A stretch of DNA of 64,000 nucleotides from CAZGAQ01 sp964523405 (GTDB taxonomy: Bacteria; Planctomycetota; Phycisphaerae; UBA1845; Fen-1342), in contig CAZGAQ010000008.1 of assembly GCA_964523405.1 (NCBI GenBank), positions 94,532 through 158,531 on the forward strand, in the 5' to 3' direction. This document shows, piece after piece, positions 54,542 through 63,369 of the stretch (position 1 is its first letter; each line of letters starts with the position of its first letter). Made by a program: the position numbers and the translations under genes. The notes beneath the pieces were generated by a model. It did no database searches. It was not told the origin of the DNA and saw only the letters and a program-made list of their open reading frames with translations.

Positions 54542-56482
54542 ATGGAACCCGCCGCCGCCCCCACCCTCGTCATCGGCACCGCCGGCCACATCGACCACGG
54601 CAAGAGCCGCCTCGTCCTCGCCCTCACCGGCACCAACCCCGACCGCCTCCCCGAGGAGCAGGCCCGCGGCATGACCATCGACCTCGGCTTCGCCCACGCC
54701 GCCGTCGACGATTGCACGCTCTGGTTCGTCGACGTCCCCGGCCACGAACGCTTCATCCGCAACATGCTTGCCGGCGCCACCGGCATCGACCTCGCCCTCC
54801 TCGTCGTCGCCGCCGACGACTCCGTTATGCCCCAGACCCGCGAGCACGCCGAAGTCCTCAGCCTCCTCGGCGTCGCCCGCTGTATCGTCGTCCTCACCAA
54901 GCTCGACCTCGTCGACGACGAATGGGCCGCCCAGGTCGAGGAAGAAGCGCGGGCGCTGCTCACGAAGCTGAACATCACCCCCGTCGCCTGCGTCCACACC
55001 TCCGCCCAGACCGGCCGCGGCCTCGACGAGCTACGCAGCCTTCTCGTGCAGCTTGCCCGCCAACGCGCCCAGGACGCCGGCCCGCACGCCTGGTTCCGCT
55101 TGCCCATCGACCGCGCCTTCAGCGTCCCCGGCCGCGGCACCGTTGTCACCGGCTCCGTCGCCCACGGCGCCGTCCAGCGCGAAGACGAACTCGAGCTCTG
55201 GCCCGCCGGCACCCGCGTCCGCGTCCGCGACCTCCAGGCTCACCACGACGAACGCCAGTCCGCCGCCGGCCGCATGCGCCTCGCCGTCAACCTCGCCGGC
55301 GTCACGCCGGAGCAAGTCCAGCGCGGCTGCACGCTCGCGAGCGTCGGCTACCTCCAGCCCGCCCGCTACCTCGACGCCTGGCTGCCCTGGCTCCGCATGC
55401 CGGGCAAGTCGGTGAAGCAGACCTTGCGGCTGCGCCTGCATCTCGCCACGAGCGAAGTCCTCGCCGAGTTGCGTCTGCTCGACAAGCCGACCGAGCCGAC
55501 CGTCCGCGGCCAATTCGCGCAGCTCAAAGTCGCCGAACCCATCGTCGCGATCTGGGGCGAGCGCTTCATCCTCCGCGACGAGAGCGGCAGCCGCACGCTC
55601 GGCGGCGGCACCATCCTCCGCCCGACCGCGCGCCTCTGGACCAGCAAACGCCCCGCGCAGCGCGACGGCCTGCAGAATCTGCTCGAAGCCGCGCCCGCTG
55701 CTCGCCTCGAAGAAGTCATCCGCGCGGCCGAATGGCAGCCCCTCGACGACCGCCGCCTGTCCGTGCTCGCCGGCCTGCGCGACGCCGCCGACGTCGGCGC
55801 CGAAGCGAAACGCCTCATGGGGGCGGGCAAGATCCGCGTGCTTGAGGCCGCGTCCACGCGCGTCTACATCCACAACGCGCATCTGGACAAGCTCGGCCAG
55901 GACCTCGTCCGCCGCCTCAAGCAGTACATGACCGACAACCCGCGCCTCCCTGGCCTGCCGCAATCGCAATGGGTCGGCTGGATGCCCGGCGCGTGCCCCC
56001 AACGCCTCCGCCCCGTCCTCGCCGACTGGTTCATCGAACGCGGCCGCGTCGTCGTGACGAACGGCCACGTCGTACCCGCCGGCGAGCAGCAGACCGTGGC
56101 CCCCGCGGATCAGGCACTGCTGACGGCCATCCTCGCCGAGTTCGCGGCCGGTGCCTATCAGCCGCCCGCGCTCGAGGCTCTGCAGTGCCGCACGCCGCGC
56201 AACGCGCAGCGCGTCCGCGAACTGGTCGACCTGGCGGCCACCCGCGGCCAACTCATGCGCATCGCTGACGGCATCTGGCTGCATGGTGACCGTTGGAGCG
56301 AACTCGTCGCGCGCCTCGCCGAGACCGTCCGCGCGCGCGGTCCCGTCACCGTCGCCGACATCCGCACCATGTGCAACTCGTCGCGCAAGTTCATCGTCCC
56401 CCTGGTCGAACGCCTCGACGCCCTCGGCATCACCCGCCGCCAGGGCGACCTCCGCACCCTTGGCCCCAAGGCTCCGGAGTAG
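54542..56482 (+). CDS. selB: Selenocysteine-specific elongation factor SelB
   Basis: The 646-residue protein has the EF-Tu-like GTPase domain with GHIDHGKS (15-22), DVPGH (64-68) and TKLD (119-122), beta-barrel domains, and C-terminal winged-helix repeats (about 440-646), which in SelB bind the SECIS hairpin. The GTPase start IGTAGHIDHGKS and the RGMTIDLGF switch-I motif are diagnostic of SelB. It delivers Sec-tRNA to UGA codons. No selA, selC or selD gene and no in-frame UGA selenoprotein was recognised in the window. The ATG at 54542 is used because the GTPase fold begins there. Confidence 0.93.
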   Translation: MEPAAAPTLVIGTAGHIDHGKSRLVLALTGTNPDRLPEEQARGMTIDLGFAHAAVDDCTLWFVDVPGHERFIRNMLAGATGIDLALLVVAADDSVMPQTREHAEVLSLLGVARCIVVLTKLDLVDDEWAAQVEEEARALLTKLNITPVACVHTSAQTGRGLDELRSLLVQLARQRAQDAGPHAWFRLPIDRAFSVPGRGTVVTGSVAHGAVQREDELELWPAGTRVRVRDLQAHHDERQSAAGRMRLAVNLAGVTPEQVQRGCTLASVGYLQPARYLDAWLPWLRMPGKSVKQTLRLRLHLATSEVLAELRLLDKPTEPTVRGQFAQLKVAEPIVAIWGERFILRDESGSRTLGGGTILRPTARLWTSKRPAQRDGLQNLLEAAPAARLEEVIRAAEWQPLDDRRLSVLAGLRDAADVGAEAKRLMGAGKIRVLEAASTRVYIHNAHLDKLGQDLVRRLKQYMTDNPRLPGLPQSQWVGWMPGACPQRLRPVLADWFIERGRVVVTNGHVVPAGEQQTVAPADQALLTAILAEFAAGAYQPPALEALQCRTPRNAQRVRELVDLAATRGQLMRIADGIWLHGDRWSELVARLAETVRARGPVTVADIRTMCNSSRKFIVPLVERLDALGITRRQGDLRTLGPKAPE

Positions 56483-56730
56483 CGGCGGACCCCCGCGCCG
56501 CAGCGTCACGCGTCCCCGCCTGACGTCGTCCCCGCCTGACGTCGCCCCCGCCCGACGTACTGCGAGGCTCTGCCTTGCAGCGGTAGCGTCAAGCGTCTCT
56601 GCCTGACGTTGCGCCCGCCACGCAACCAAGAAACCCGTCTGCCACATCAACCGATAACTACACCATCAGAAGCTTCACCGCCGGTCGCCCCGGCCACCGG
56701 CCATAGTCGCGCGTTGGAAGGCAACACCCG
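56483..56730. repeat. TAGCGTCAGGC-family repeats between selB and the acyltransferase gene
   Basis: Several CCCGCCTGACGTCG copies run in series at 56510-56560, followed by TACTGCGAGGCTCTGCCTTG and another TAGCGTCAAGCGTCTCTGCC at 56585. No gene is supported. Confidence 0.75.
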
Positions 56731-58092
56731 TTGAGCATCTCGACGCAGGCCCGTCCCCCGAGCACCCGCGTAGACTCGCCACGCGAGCCGCGTCCCGGGC
56801 TGCGCGCCTGGCTGTCCGGCCAGTTTGAGCTGACCCGCGGCGGGCGAAGTGCGAACGTCCGACCCATGGAAGGCGTCCGCGGGTTCGCCGTCTTCCTCGT
56901 CTTCCTCGTCCACTACGCCACGGCCGTCGTGCCTTGGGTTGCCTCCGACTCCGCCCTCGCCAGCCTCGCGCACGATCTGCGCATCATCGGCCGCACCGGC
57001 GTCGACCTCTTCTTCGTGCTCAGCGGATACCTCATCTACGGCTCGCTCATGGCGCGCCCGCAGCCCTTCCTCCAGTTCATGCGCCGCCGCGTCGAGCGCA
57101 TCTACCCGGCGTTCACGGTCGTGTTTCTGGGCTACATTGGCCTCTCGTTCGTCTTCCCTGCCGAGAGCCGCATTCCCGCCGGCGCCTCCGCGGCCGCGGC
57201 CTACCTGCTCCAGAACTTCCTCTTGCTGCCGGGCATGCTGGCCATCGAACCCCTGATCACCGTCACGTGGTCGCTCAGCTACGAGATGTTCTTCTATCTC
57301 GCGATTCCGCTGGTGATCGCCCTGCTGAGCCTGCGCACGCGCCATCCCGCACAGCGGGTGGGGCTGTGCGTCGCGATCACTGCGGCCATCGTCGGCTGGT
57401 GCGCGATTTGGGACGGTCATGTGCAGCTGATCATGTTCGTGTCCGGCATGTTGCTCTACGAGGCGCGCACGCAACGCCCCGCCTGGGCGCCCGGGAGCGG
57501 CACCGCGCTGGGGGCGCTACTCCTCGGCATCCTCAGTTCGCTATTGCCGTTACCCGGTCCATCCGGCGCGGCCATCCGCGCGACCATTCTCTTCGTGGCC
57601 TTCTTCATCCCCTGCTACGCGTGCGTGGTCCGGACCGACGGCTGGCTGCCGCGAGCGTTCACCTGGACGCCGCTGCGGTGGCTCGGCAACATGAGCTACT
57701 CGTACTACCTGCTGCACGGTCTCGCGCTGCAGGCCGGCTTCACCCTTGTCGCCAAACTTCTGCCGCCGGCCGCGCAGGGCAGCCTCTTCTTCTGGTCCCT
57801 CTTGCCCGTCATGTTCGCCATTACGCTGGTCCCCACGGCGATTCTGTTCCTGGTGATCGAGCGCCCCCTCTCCCTCGCTCCGCAGCATGCCGCCTACGAT
57901 TCCATGTCCAGACTCGCGCGCCTCGCCGCCCGCTATCGCGCCCTCGTGCAGGACCTCCCGCTCTTCTCGCGCTTCGACGAACCCCCCGGCGCCGGCGACG
58001 CTCCAGCCGTGGGCGCACACGTTCGCGCAAGCGTCCAGCACACCGCAGCAGATGCGCCTGCTCCCGCACCGGCCGAACGTAGCCGAACGTAG
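56731..58092 (+). CDS. Acyltransferase-3 family membrane protein
   Basis: The protein is up to 453 residues with about ten membrane helices. Family motifs are RPMEGVRGFAVFLVFLVHY with the conserved histidine, and TGVDLFFVLSGYLIYGSL, then RRRVERIYPAF. OafA/NodX-type enzymes O-acylate sugars of polysaccharides or lipids at the membrane. The start is uncertain: the TTG at 56731 has GGAAGG upstream, and an ATG at 56866 begins the family core. The C-terminal 60 residues are proline- and alanine-rich and outside the family. Confidence 0.85.
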   Translation: MSISTQARPPSTRVDSPREPRPGLRAWLSGQFELTRGGRSANVRPMEGVRGFAVFLVFLVHYATAVVPWVASDSALASLAHDLRIIGRTGVDLFFVLSGYLIYGSLMARPQPFLQFMRRRVERIYPAFTVVFLGYIGLSFVFPAESRIPAGASAAAAYLLQNFLLLPGMLAIEPLITVTWSLSYEMFFYLAIPLVIALLSLRTRHPAQRVGLCVAITAAIVGWCAIWDGHVQLIMFVSGMLLYEARTQRPAWAPGSGTALGALLLGILSSLLPLPGPSGAAIRATILFVAFFIPCYACVVRTDGWLPRAFTWTPLRWLGNMSYSYYLLHGLALQAGFTLVAKLLPPAAQGSLFFWSLLPVMFAITLVPTAILFLVIERPLSLAPQHAAYDSMSRLARLAARYRALVQDLPLFSRFDEPPGAGDAPAVGAHVRASVQHTAADAPAPAPAERSRT

Positions 58093-58165
58093 GCTGGGCC
58101 AAGGCCGCCGCCAAGACGTTCGGTGCGTCTCCTCAGCCACGGCGGCGTTAGCCCAGCAAAGCCCG
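58088..58165. repeat. GGCTGGGCCAA palindrome between convergent genes
   Basis: The left half TAGGCTGGGCCAAGGCCGCC and right half GGCGGCGTTAGCCCAGC form a stem of the family at 1150 and 2205. It lies between the acyltransferase stop and the end of glnA. Confidence 0.7.
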
Positions 58166-58196
58166 TCCGCTTCACGCGCGAATCCCGCACTCCGCC

Positions 58197-59627
58197 TTAC
58201 GCATCCAAATACAACGCGTACTCATACGGATGCGGCCGAATCGCTACCGCGCGCCACTCGGTCTCGCGCTTCGTCTCGATCCAGCCCTGGATGAATCGCT
58301 CGCGGAGAATCTCGCCCTTCAGGAGGAACTCGTGGTCTCTCGCCAGCGCCTCCAGCGCGTCGTGCAGGCTCCGCGGTACGCCCGCGATCTGCGCCCGGAA
58401 CTCCGCCGACTGCTTGGAAATGTCCACGTCGAACGGCCCATAGTGCAGCGCCGCCGGATCGAGCTTCTGTTGAATGCCGTCAATCCCCGCCATCAACATG
58501 CCCGCCAGCGCCAGGTACACGTTGCTCGTGAAGTCTGGCGGACGATATTCGATCCGCTTGTCTTCCGGCGACACGGCGTACTTCGGCACGCGAATTGCGG
58601 CCGAGCGATTCGCCAGCGAGAAGAATAGGTTCACCGGCGCCTCGTACCCCTCGACCAGCCGCTTGAACGAGTTCGTCGACGGGTTCGTCAGCCCCGTCAG
58701 CGCCTGCCCGTGTCGCAGCAATCCGGCCACGTAGTGCAGCGCGAGGTCCGCCAAGTTCGCGTAGTTCTTTCGCCGCTCGTCGAAGAAGATGTGTTTGCCG
58801 CCCAGCGTCAGCTTCTGGTGGACGTGCATGCCGTTGCCCGCCTCGCCGAACAGCGGCTTGGGCATGAACGTCGCCAGCTTCCCGTGCTGCCGCGCGACGT
58901 TCTTGATGACGTACTTGATGATCAGCGCCTGGTCCGCCGCCCGCACGAGCGGCGCCAGGTTCACTTCGATCTCGCACTGCCCCGGCGCGCCGACCTCGTG
59001 GTGGTGATAGCGCACCTGGATGCCCATCTTCTCGAGCATCAGCGTGATCTGCGACCGCAGGTTGTGGTAGTGCTCGGTGGGGGGGGTGCGGAAGTAGCCG
59101 CCCTTCAGCGGAATCGGCGCCGTCACACCGTCCGAGTGCGTCTCCGAGCACGCCACCTTCACGCCCACGCAGTACGGCTCGATCGTCGTCTCCACGCGAT
59201 CGAAGATGTGAAACTCGAACTCCGGCCCCATCCACGCCTCGTCCGCCAGGCCCGTGCTGCGCAGATACTCGACCGCCCGCCGCGCGATCGTCCGCGGATC
59301 GCTCGGGAACGGCTCGTGCGTGTCCGCGGTGATCGTGTCACACAGGAAACTCAGCGTCGGCTGATCCCAAAACGGATCAATGAACCCCGTGTCCGGCTGC
59401 GGCAGGGCGTTCACGTCGCCCGCCTCGACGGTCGTAAACCCGGACCCCGACGAGCCGTCATATCCGACGCCCTCGGTGAAATGCTGCATCGAAAACTGCC
59501 GCGCGGGGATCGACAGGTGGAGCCACTGGCCGTTCAGGCCCACGATCTTCAGGTCCACCATCGCAATGTCGTGATCTTTGATGTACTTGAGCGCTTCCGC
59601 TGCCGACGTGAACACATGCACCTCCAC
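58197..59627 (-). CDS. glnA: Glutamine synthetase type I
   Basis: The 476-residue enzyme has the GSI pattern: YDGSSGSGF, metal-binding EFEFHIFDR, HHHEVGAPGQCEIEV, the ATP-loop region GNGMHVHQKL, the NPSTNSFKRLVEGYEAPV segment, and ANRSAAIRVP. It forms glutamine from glutamate, ammonia and ATP. The stretch where adenylylated enzymes carry NLYDLP reads FDVDISKQ here, so control by adenylylation is unlikely. The start is a GTG at 59627. No glnB or glnD gene is nearby. Confidence 0.95.
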   Translation of the reverse strand: MEVHVFTSAAEALKYIKDHDIAMVDLKIVGLNGQWLHLSIPARQFSMQHFTEGVGYDGSSGSGFTTVEAGDVNALPQPDTGFIDPFWDQPTLSFLCDTITADTHEPFPSDPRTIARRAVEYLRSTGLADEAWMGPEFEFHIFDRVETTIEPYCVGVKVACSETHSDGVTAPIPLKGGYFRTPPTEHYHNLRSQITLMLEKMGIQVRYHHHEVGAPGQCEIEVNLAPLVRAADQALIIKYVIKNVARQHGKLATFMPKPLFGEAGNGMHVHQKLTLGGKHIFFDERRKNYANLADLALHYVAGLLRHGQALTGLTNPSTNSFKRLVEGYEAPVNLFFSLANRSAAIRVPKYAVSPEDKRIEYRPPDFTSNVYLALAGMLMAGIDGIQQKLDPAALHYGPFDVDISKQSAEFRAQIAGVPRSLHDALEALARDHEFLLKGEILRERFIQGWIETKRETEWRAVAIRPHPYEYALYLDA

Positions 59628-60258
59628 AAAATGCCCCCCAAACGTGACCCGATCTTAGCCGACCCCCGGGTCCGTTGGCCAGTGCCCCGGGCCTCGTACG
59701 GTGCCCTGCCAGCCCGCTGAAAAAGGGGACTGGCTCCGCGCCAGACCGCGTTCGCGCTAGCGCCAGTGGGCCTTCCAGCGGTGCCTGTCCCCTTTTGCAG
59801 CGGCCCCCCTGTACCCCGTTTCAATGGACTCCTGCGCTGCTCCCGTTCCGTTTCACTCGTGGCACAGCGCGCAGGGCAGGTCGCGCGTCGGCCGGTACAC
59901 CTGCCCATTGTCTCGGGGTGGGGTGGGCGTCCCCGCCCGCCGCGCGACTCGCGCCCTCCCGCCTCCGCTCTGGCCGCTTCAGCGGCCTCCCCGGCGCAGC
60001 CGGGCAAATAGGCCAGCCCTTTAGGGCTGGTGAACGGACGCCCGCCATCTGCCCCTTCCCCGCCCACCGCGAGCCCGTTTCAACGGGCTTCTCGATTGCT
60101 CCCCGGCACACCCCTGCCCCCTCTGTCCCCCCCACTGCCTGCCCAACTCACTCGCCAGCCGGCGCGGGCGTCGGCTCCGCCTCGACCGTGAACGGCGCCT
60201 TCACCCGGAACTTGTTCCAGCTCGGAATGACGAACCTAGAATCCGGAATCCGGGACAG
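59628..60258. repeat. Repeat-rich non-coding stretch
   Basis: It holds an inverted pair AAAAAGGGGACTGGC (59722) and GCCTGTCCCCTTTTGC (59785), CCGTTTCAATGG and CCGTTTCAACGG related units at 59816 and 60068, and palindromes CAGCCCTTTAGGGCTG near 60011 and GAGCCCGTTTCAACGGGCTT near 60071. The GGGGACTGG/GGGGACAGGC pair resembles the ends of REP-type elements. No gene is supported. Confidence 0.6.
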
Positions 60259-60478
60259 AATCCGGGGACACCATACTCAATTCGCCGCCACCTGGACCGG
60301 CCGCCAGCCGTCGTAGAGGAACCGCCTGGCCCGCGTCACGCTCCCCGCCCCACTGGCGCACATCGGACGCCGACTACCGCGCACCATTCTACCACAGTAA
60401 TCCCGCGCCCACCTCCCGGCTTTCACACTCGGCCCAAACGCCACGCGGCCCGCCGGACGGTAATCCGAGCGAGCCGCG
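60259..60478 (-). pseudogene. RHS-repeat gene fragment, copy 1 of a 220-bp duplication
   Basis: On the minus strand the block reads RDYCGRMVRG...SVTRARRFLYDGWRPVQV and then a stop. The YDxxGRMVR...RRFLYDGW pattern is typical of RHS-repeat proteins, large secreted polymorphic toxins or wall proteins. Only about 40 codons are recognisable, so this is a remnant. Copy 2 at 62174-62392 has about 90 percent identity by eye and the same orientation. Downstream of the stop is GGTGTCCCCGGATT, a motif that also ends copy 2. Confidence 0.6.
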
Positions 60479-60603
60479 CTACCCGCCGTTCGAGTCTGTC
60501 ACGGCCGGCGGCCACTCATCCGCTCAGCGCTCGCGCGGCCGATCGGCATCGTGGCCCCCGGCCCGCCCTCCCGCGCGGCGCGCGGCCCCGGAGGCATCGA
60601 CGC

Positions 60604-61374
60604 CTACTGCCTTTCTCGCCGCCCGCGCCCGACAAGACAGAGCGCTCCGAGTGTCAACGAAATGGCCGACATCGGCTCCGGAGTCACCCGGTATGCATTC
60701 ACAAACGTCATGTCCACTATACCGGTGTTCCTGTCCAGCACGTCGGCGATCATGATGGACCACACATTGTCTGGCATGGTCTCGTACTGGTAGACCAGGC
60801 CTTCCGCCGGTATGTCGACAAACTGGTCATCGATCACTGTCGCCTGAGCCCACAGCGCACCACCGCGCACGAGGTCGGCGAAATCAAGTTCTCCGCCAAA
60901 GGTCGTGACCCTTCTCTGTACCGCGGCCGCTGCCGAAGTCACCCATTTGTCCGTTCGGTTGTTGTACGAATCCGTCTCCCAGATCTGGTACGACTTGGTG
61001 CCCGTTTCGGCACGCAACGAACTGCCCGACCCGTATGTATAGCTGACCACTCGCGGATCCAGGGGCGGCTCCTCGTCCAGGTAGAGCCCAAAGTGAGACC
61101 ACTCACCCACATTCGTAGTCCCACCTGTCCAGCGCACCTTGGACCCTGTGGGAGTCGCCGAGGCGGTAACGCTGGAGTAGGAACTTGTGTCAAACCCCAG
61201 GTAAGCACTTACAGGCAGATTGCTGTATTCCGCCTCGAACGAGTGGGCCACGCCGGACGTGTTCAGCACGTCAAAGCCACTCAGCGATACCGGACCCTGC
61301 GCCGCGGCCAGCGGGGACAATGCGGCCAGGACCGCGGTCCACAAGAACCCCCGCACAAACAGATTCGACTCCAT
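60604..61374 (-). CDS. PEP-CTERM-like secreted protein
   Basis: The 256-residue protein has a signal peptide (FLWTAVLAALSPLAAAQ), a serine- and threonine-rich beta body (YLGFDTSSYSSVTASATPTG), and a C-terminal PEP motif, hydrophobic helix and arginine tail (VTPEPMSAISLTLGAL, GRGRRERQ). This is the exosortase sorting-tail layout. The ATG at 61374 has GGAG upstream. It is bracketed by the two RHS remnants. Unlike the other two PEP-CTERM proteins in the window, its body is not related to theirs. Confidence 0.75.
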   Translation of the reverse strand: MESNLFVRGFLWTAVLAALSPLAAAQGPVSLSGFDVLNTSGVAHSFEAEYSNLPVSAYLGFDTSSYSSVTASATPTGSKVRWTGGTTNVGEWSHFGLYLDEEPPLDPRVVSYTYGSGSSLRAETGTKSYQIWETDSYNNRTDKWVTSAAAAVQRRVTTFGGELDFADLVRGGALWAQATVIDDQFVDIPAEGLVYQYETMPDNVWSIMIADVLDRNTGIVDMTFVNAYRVTPEPMSAISLTLGALCLVGRGRRERQ

Positions 61375-61866
61375 GGCGTTCTCCAATCGCGACGCAATCG
61401 GCGTCGTTCGTTACCCGTGATTGGCGCGACAACCGCGCCGCGGCGGAAATGCGGGTGCATCGCCTCCGTGGTCGCGCACTCGAAAGCGCGTCGCTCACGT
61501 CGGTTTGCACGCTAGCGGGCCGCCCAGGCACGAGCGCGGTACCCACTGTCTAGACATCCGATGACATGGACGCAATTGATACGGCCGATCATCTGCAGCC
61601 CGACACAACTCAGCGGACCATGAAGCATAGCTCGCGGACCGGCGAAAGCAAGCCGCAACACTCTATTCACCGTTCATCTGCACAATGTGCTCGGAACGTC
61701 ACGCTTTAGCCTTCACGCCGGGAGCGTACACGCACGCTGTATGCCCTCACCGACACCGCGCGACGCTGGCCGACGGCGCGCGTTGTGTGAAGTGCCGTCG
61801 CGCGCCATCGGTGCCCCGGGGAGCGCGACGCTGCGCATTGGGCGAGCCGGGCTGGAGGCCTCCGCA

Positions 61867-62173
61867 ATGACGCACGCGCGCTGCAGGAATCTCGTCGGCG
61901 GCCTATTCCGTCCGGCCGCCGGCGTTCTTGTCCTTGCTGACTTGTCGTTTCCTTTCGCGGCTGGTCTTCTGGCCGCGGTTGTCGTGGCCCGGGCGCAGGT
62001 GTCGTCGGTCGCAACTGGAGCAGCGAACGGTGTGCACGGCGCCCAGGCGGGGACCCGAGCGCCACAAAGCGCGGCCTTGTCCGGCACCTGCACGGAGTTG
62101 TCGGGGAAGTGGGGGATGATTGGTAATGAAGGGGTACTTAATGATTCGGAGGTGTTTGGGATGATTCAGGCCG
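61867..62173 (+). other. Possible truncated secreted-protein start
   Basis: An open frame from the ATG at 61867 begins with a hydrophobic stretch (LADLSFPFAAGLLAAVVVAR) and continues until it runs into the RHS remnant at 62174. Bases 62108-62165 are lower in GC than anything around them and repeat GGGATGATT. It may be the 5' end of a disrupted gene, or chance. Nothing else is seen between 61375 and 61866. Confidence 0.25.
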
Positions 62174-62392
62174 AATCCGGGGACACCATACTCAATTCGC
62201 CGCACCTGGACCGGCCGCCAGCCGTCGTAGAGGAACCGCCTGGCCCGCGTCACGCTCCACGCCCCACTGGCGCACATCGGACGCCGACTGCCGCGCACCA
62301 TTCTACCACCGCAATCCCGCTCCCACCTCCCGGCTTTCACACTCGGCCCAAACGCCGCGCGGCCCACCGGACGGTGCTCCCAGCGAGCCGCG
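62174..62392 (-). pseudogene. RHS-repeat gene fragment, copy 2
   Basis: The minus strand reads RDCGGRMVRG...AWSVTRARRFLYDGWRPVQV, the same RHS fragment as copy 1 with scattered changes. A one-base difference alters the frame just before the stop of copy 1. Its outer end carries AATCCGGGGACACCATACT (62174-62192). Confidence 0.6.
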
Positions 62393-62396
62393 AGCG

Positions 62397-62480
62397 TCGG
62401 TTTTCACGCCTAATTGAGGCGATGGTCATTCATCCGCAGGACCGTCCGTATTCTGGACCTCCCCAGGTTGGACCCGCGCG
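62397..62480. repeat. Dispersed repeat, inverted copy of 46065-46140
   Basis: CGGTTTTCACGCCT followed by ATCCGCAGGACCGTC and TCTGGACCT matches the reverse complement of the earlier stretch, 16 kb away. Confidence 0.6.
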
Positions 62481-62596
62481 CTCCCCGGATTCCTTATCCA
62501 AGGAAATCAGTATGGTGTCCCCAGATTTCCGCTGGTTGCTTTCTCTTCTCGGCGCGTGTACTATGAACGCAAATGATAGCAGGATCGGGAGGTATC

Positions 62597-63256
62597 ATGC
62601 CTGTAGCAAGGGCGATGCTTGTAGCGAGTGTGCTATCGGCGTGCGGTGCGTTATCGGCCCGTGCCGACTCCGTTTTGCTCAGTTCATACAGTTGCATGCA
62701 GAACTGGCAGCACGGAGGCGAGCAGGTCGATACACCAATCCGTGTATATCTGGAGGTGGGCCCGTTTGTGCCGGGGCAATGGTACACCACTCCGGTGGGT
62801 GAACACGAGTGCGCGTACTGGCAGGCCGGTTCGTCCGGGAGCTATGACTTCACGCCCGCGGTGACGGGATTCGCGCTGCTGCAGTCGCTCTGGACGGACG
62901 GCGAACAGGGGTTCGTTCGCATTACGCTGCTCCGGCCCCACGGAGACGGCACCTCAAGCTGTTGGATCGGCACGCTTGAGTCGTTGTTCCTGAGCAGGCC
63001 TGTGGATCTGGTCGGCAACCGGATCGACTTTGTGCGGCTGTACGTCGACAGCGTGACGTTCACCTGGAATCCCGACACCCACGCGAATGGCGTGGTAGCC
63101 GGCACGAAGTGGGAGGTTTGGGGCCAGCCCGTCCCCGAACCCGCCGGCGCGCTCCTCGCCCTCGTCGGCCTCACCGTCCTGCGCCGCCGCGGCCGCCCTG
63201 ATCGCCCGGCCAAAGCCCGATCGCGAACCGTTCTTCCTTCGTGTCCTTCGTGGTGA
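62597..63256 (+). CDS. PEP-CTERM-like secreted protein with read-through tail
   Basis: The 219-residue protein is a paralogue of the one at 39589: a signal peptide (MPVARAMLVASVLSACGALS), a body with SGSYDFTPAVTGFALLQSLW and RIDFVRLYVDSVTFTWNPD, and the same sorting tail PEPAGALLALVGLTVLRRR. In the paralogue a stop follows this tail; here the frame continues for about 21 codons (GRPDRPAKARSRTV...) into a CTTCGTGTCCTTCGTGGTG repeat. The extra residues would follow the arginine anchor. GGGAGG lies upstream of the ATG at 62597. Confidence 0.78.
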   Translation: MPVARAMLVASVLSACGALSARADSVLLSSYSCMQNWQHGGEQVDTPIRVYLEVGPFVPGQWYTTPVGEHECAYWQAGSSGSYDFTPAVTGFALLQSLWTDGEQGFVRITLLRPHGDGTSSCWIGTLESLFLSRPVDLVGNRIDFVRLYVDSVTFTWNPDTHANGVVAGTKWEVWGQPVPEPAGALLALVGLTVLRRRGRPDRPAKARSRTVLPSCPSW

Positions 63257-63369
63257 CAGCGCAGTCTAGATGAGCACACAACCCTAGGATACAGCCGTCT
63301 GGCTGCTTCTTCGCGTCCTTCGGTCCTGCGCGGCCAAAGAGACCGCTATCCTCCGCCAGAACCCGCCCC
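63257..63369. other. Non-coding stretch with a CTTCGCGTCC-type repeat
   Basis: No gene is supported. TTCTTCGCGTCCTTCGGTCC near 63309 is another copy of the repeat seen near 1034 and 2310. Confidence 0.5.

Larger units (their letters stand above)
62174..62527. mobile_element. Putative small element bounded by 19-bp inverted repeats
   Basis: AATCCGGGGACACCATACT at 62174-62192 and AGTATGGTGTCCCCAGATT at 62509-62527 are inverted repeats with one mismatch. They enclose the RHS remnant and the 62397-62480 dispersed repeat. There is no transposase gene inside, so it would be non-autonomous. The motif resembles repeats near IS200-like transposases, but I cannot confirm that. Confidence 0.45.
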
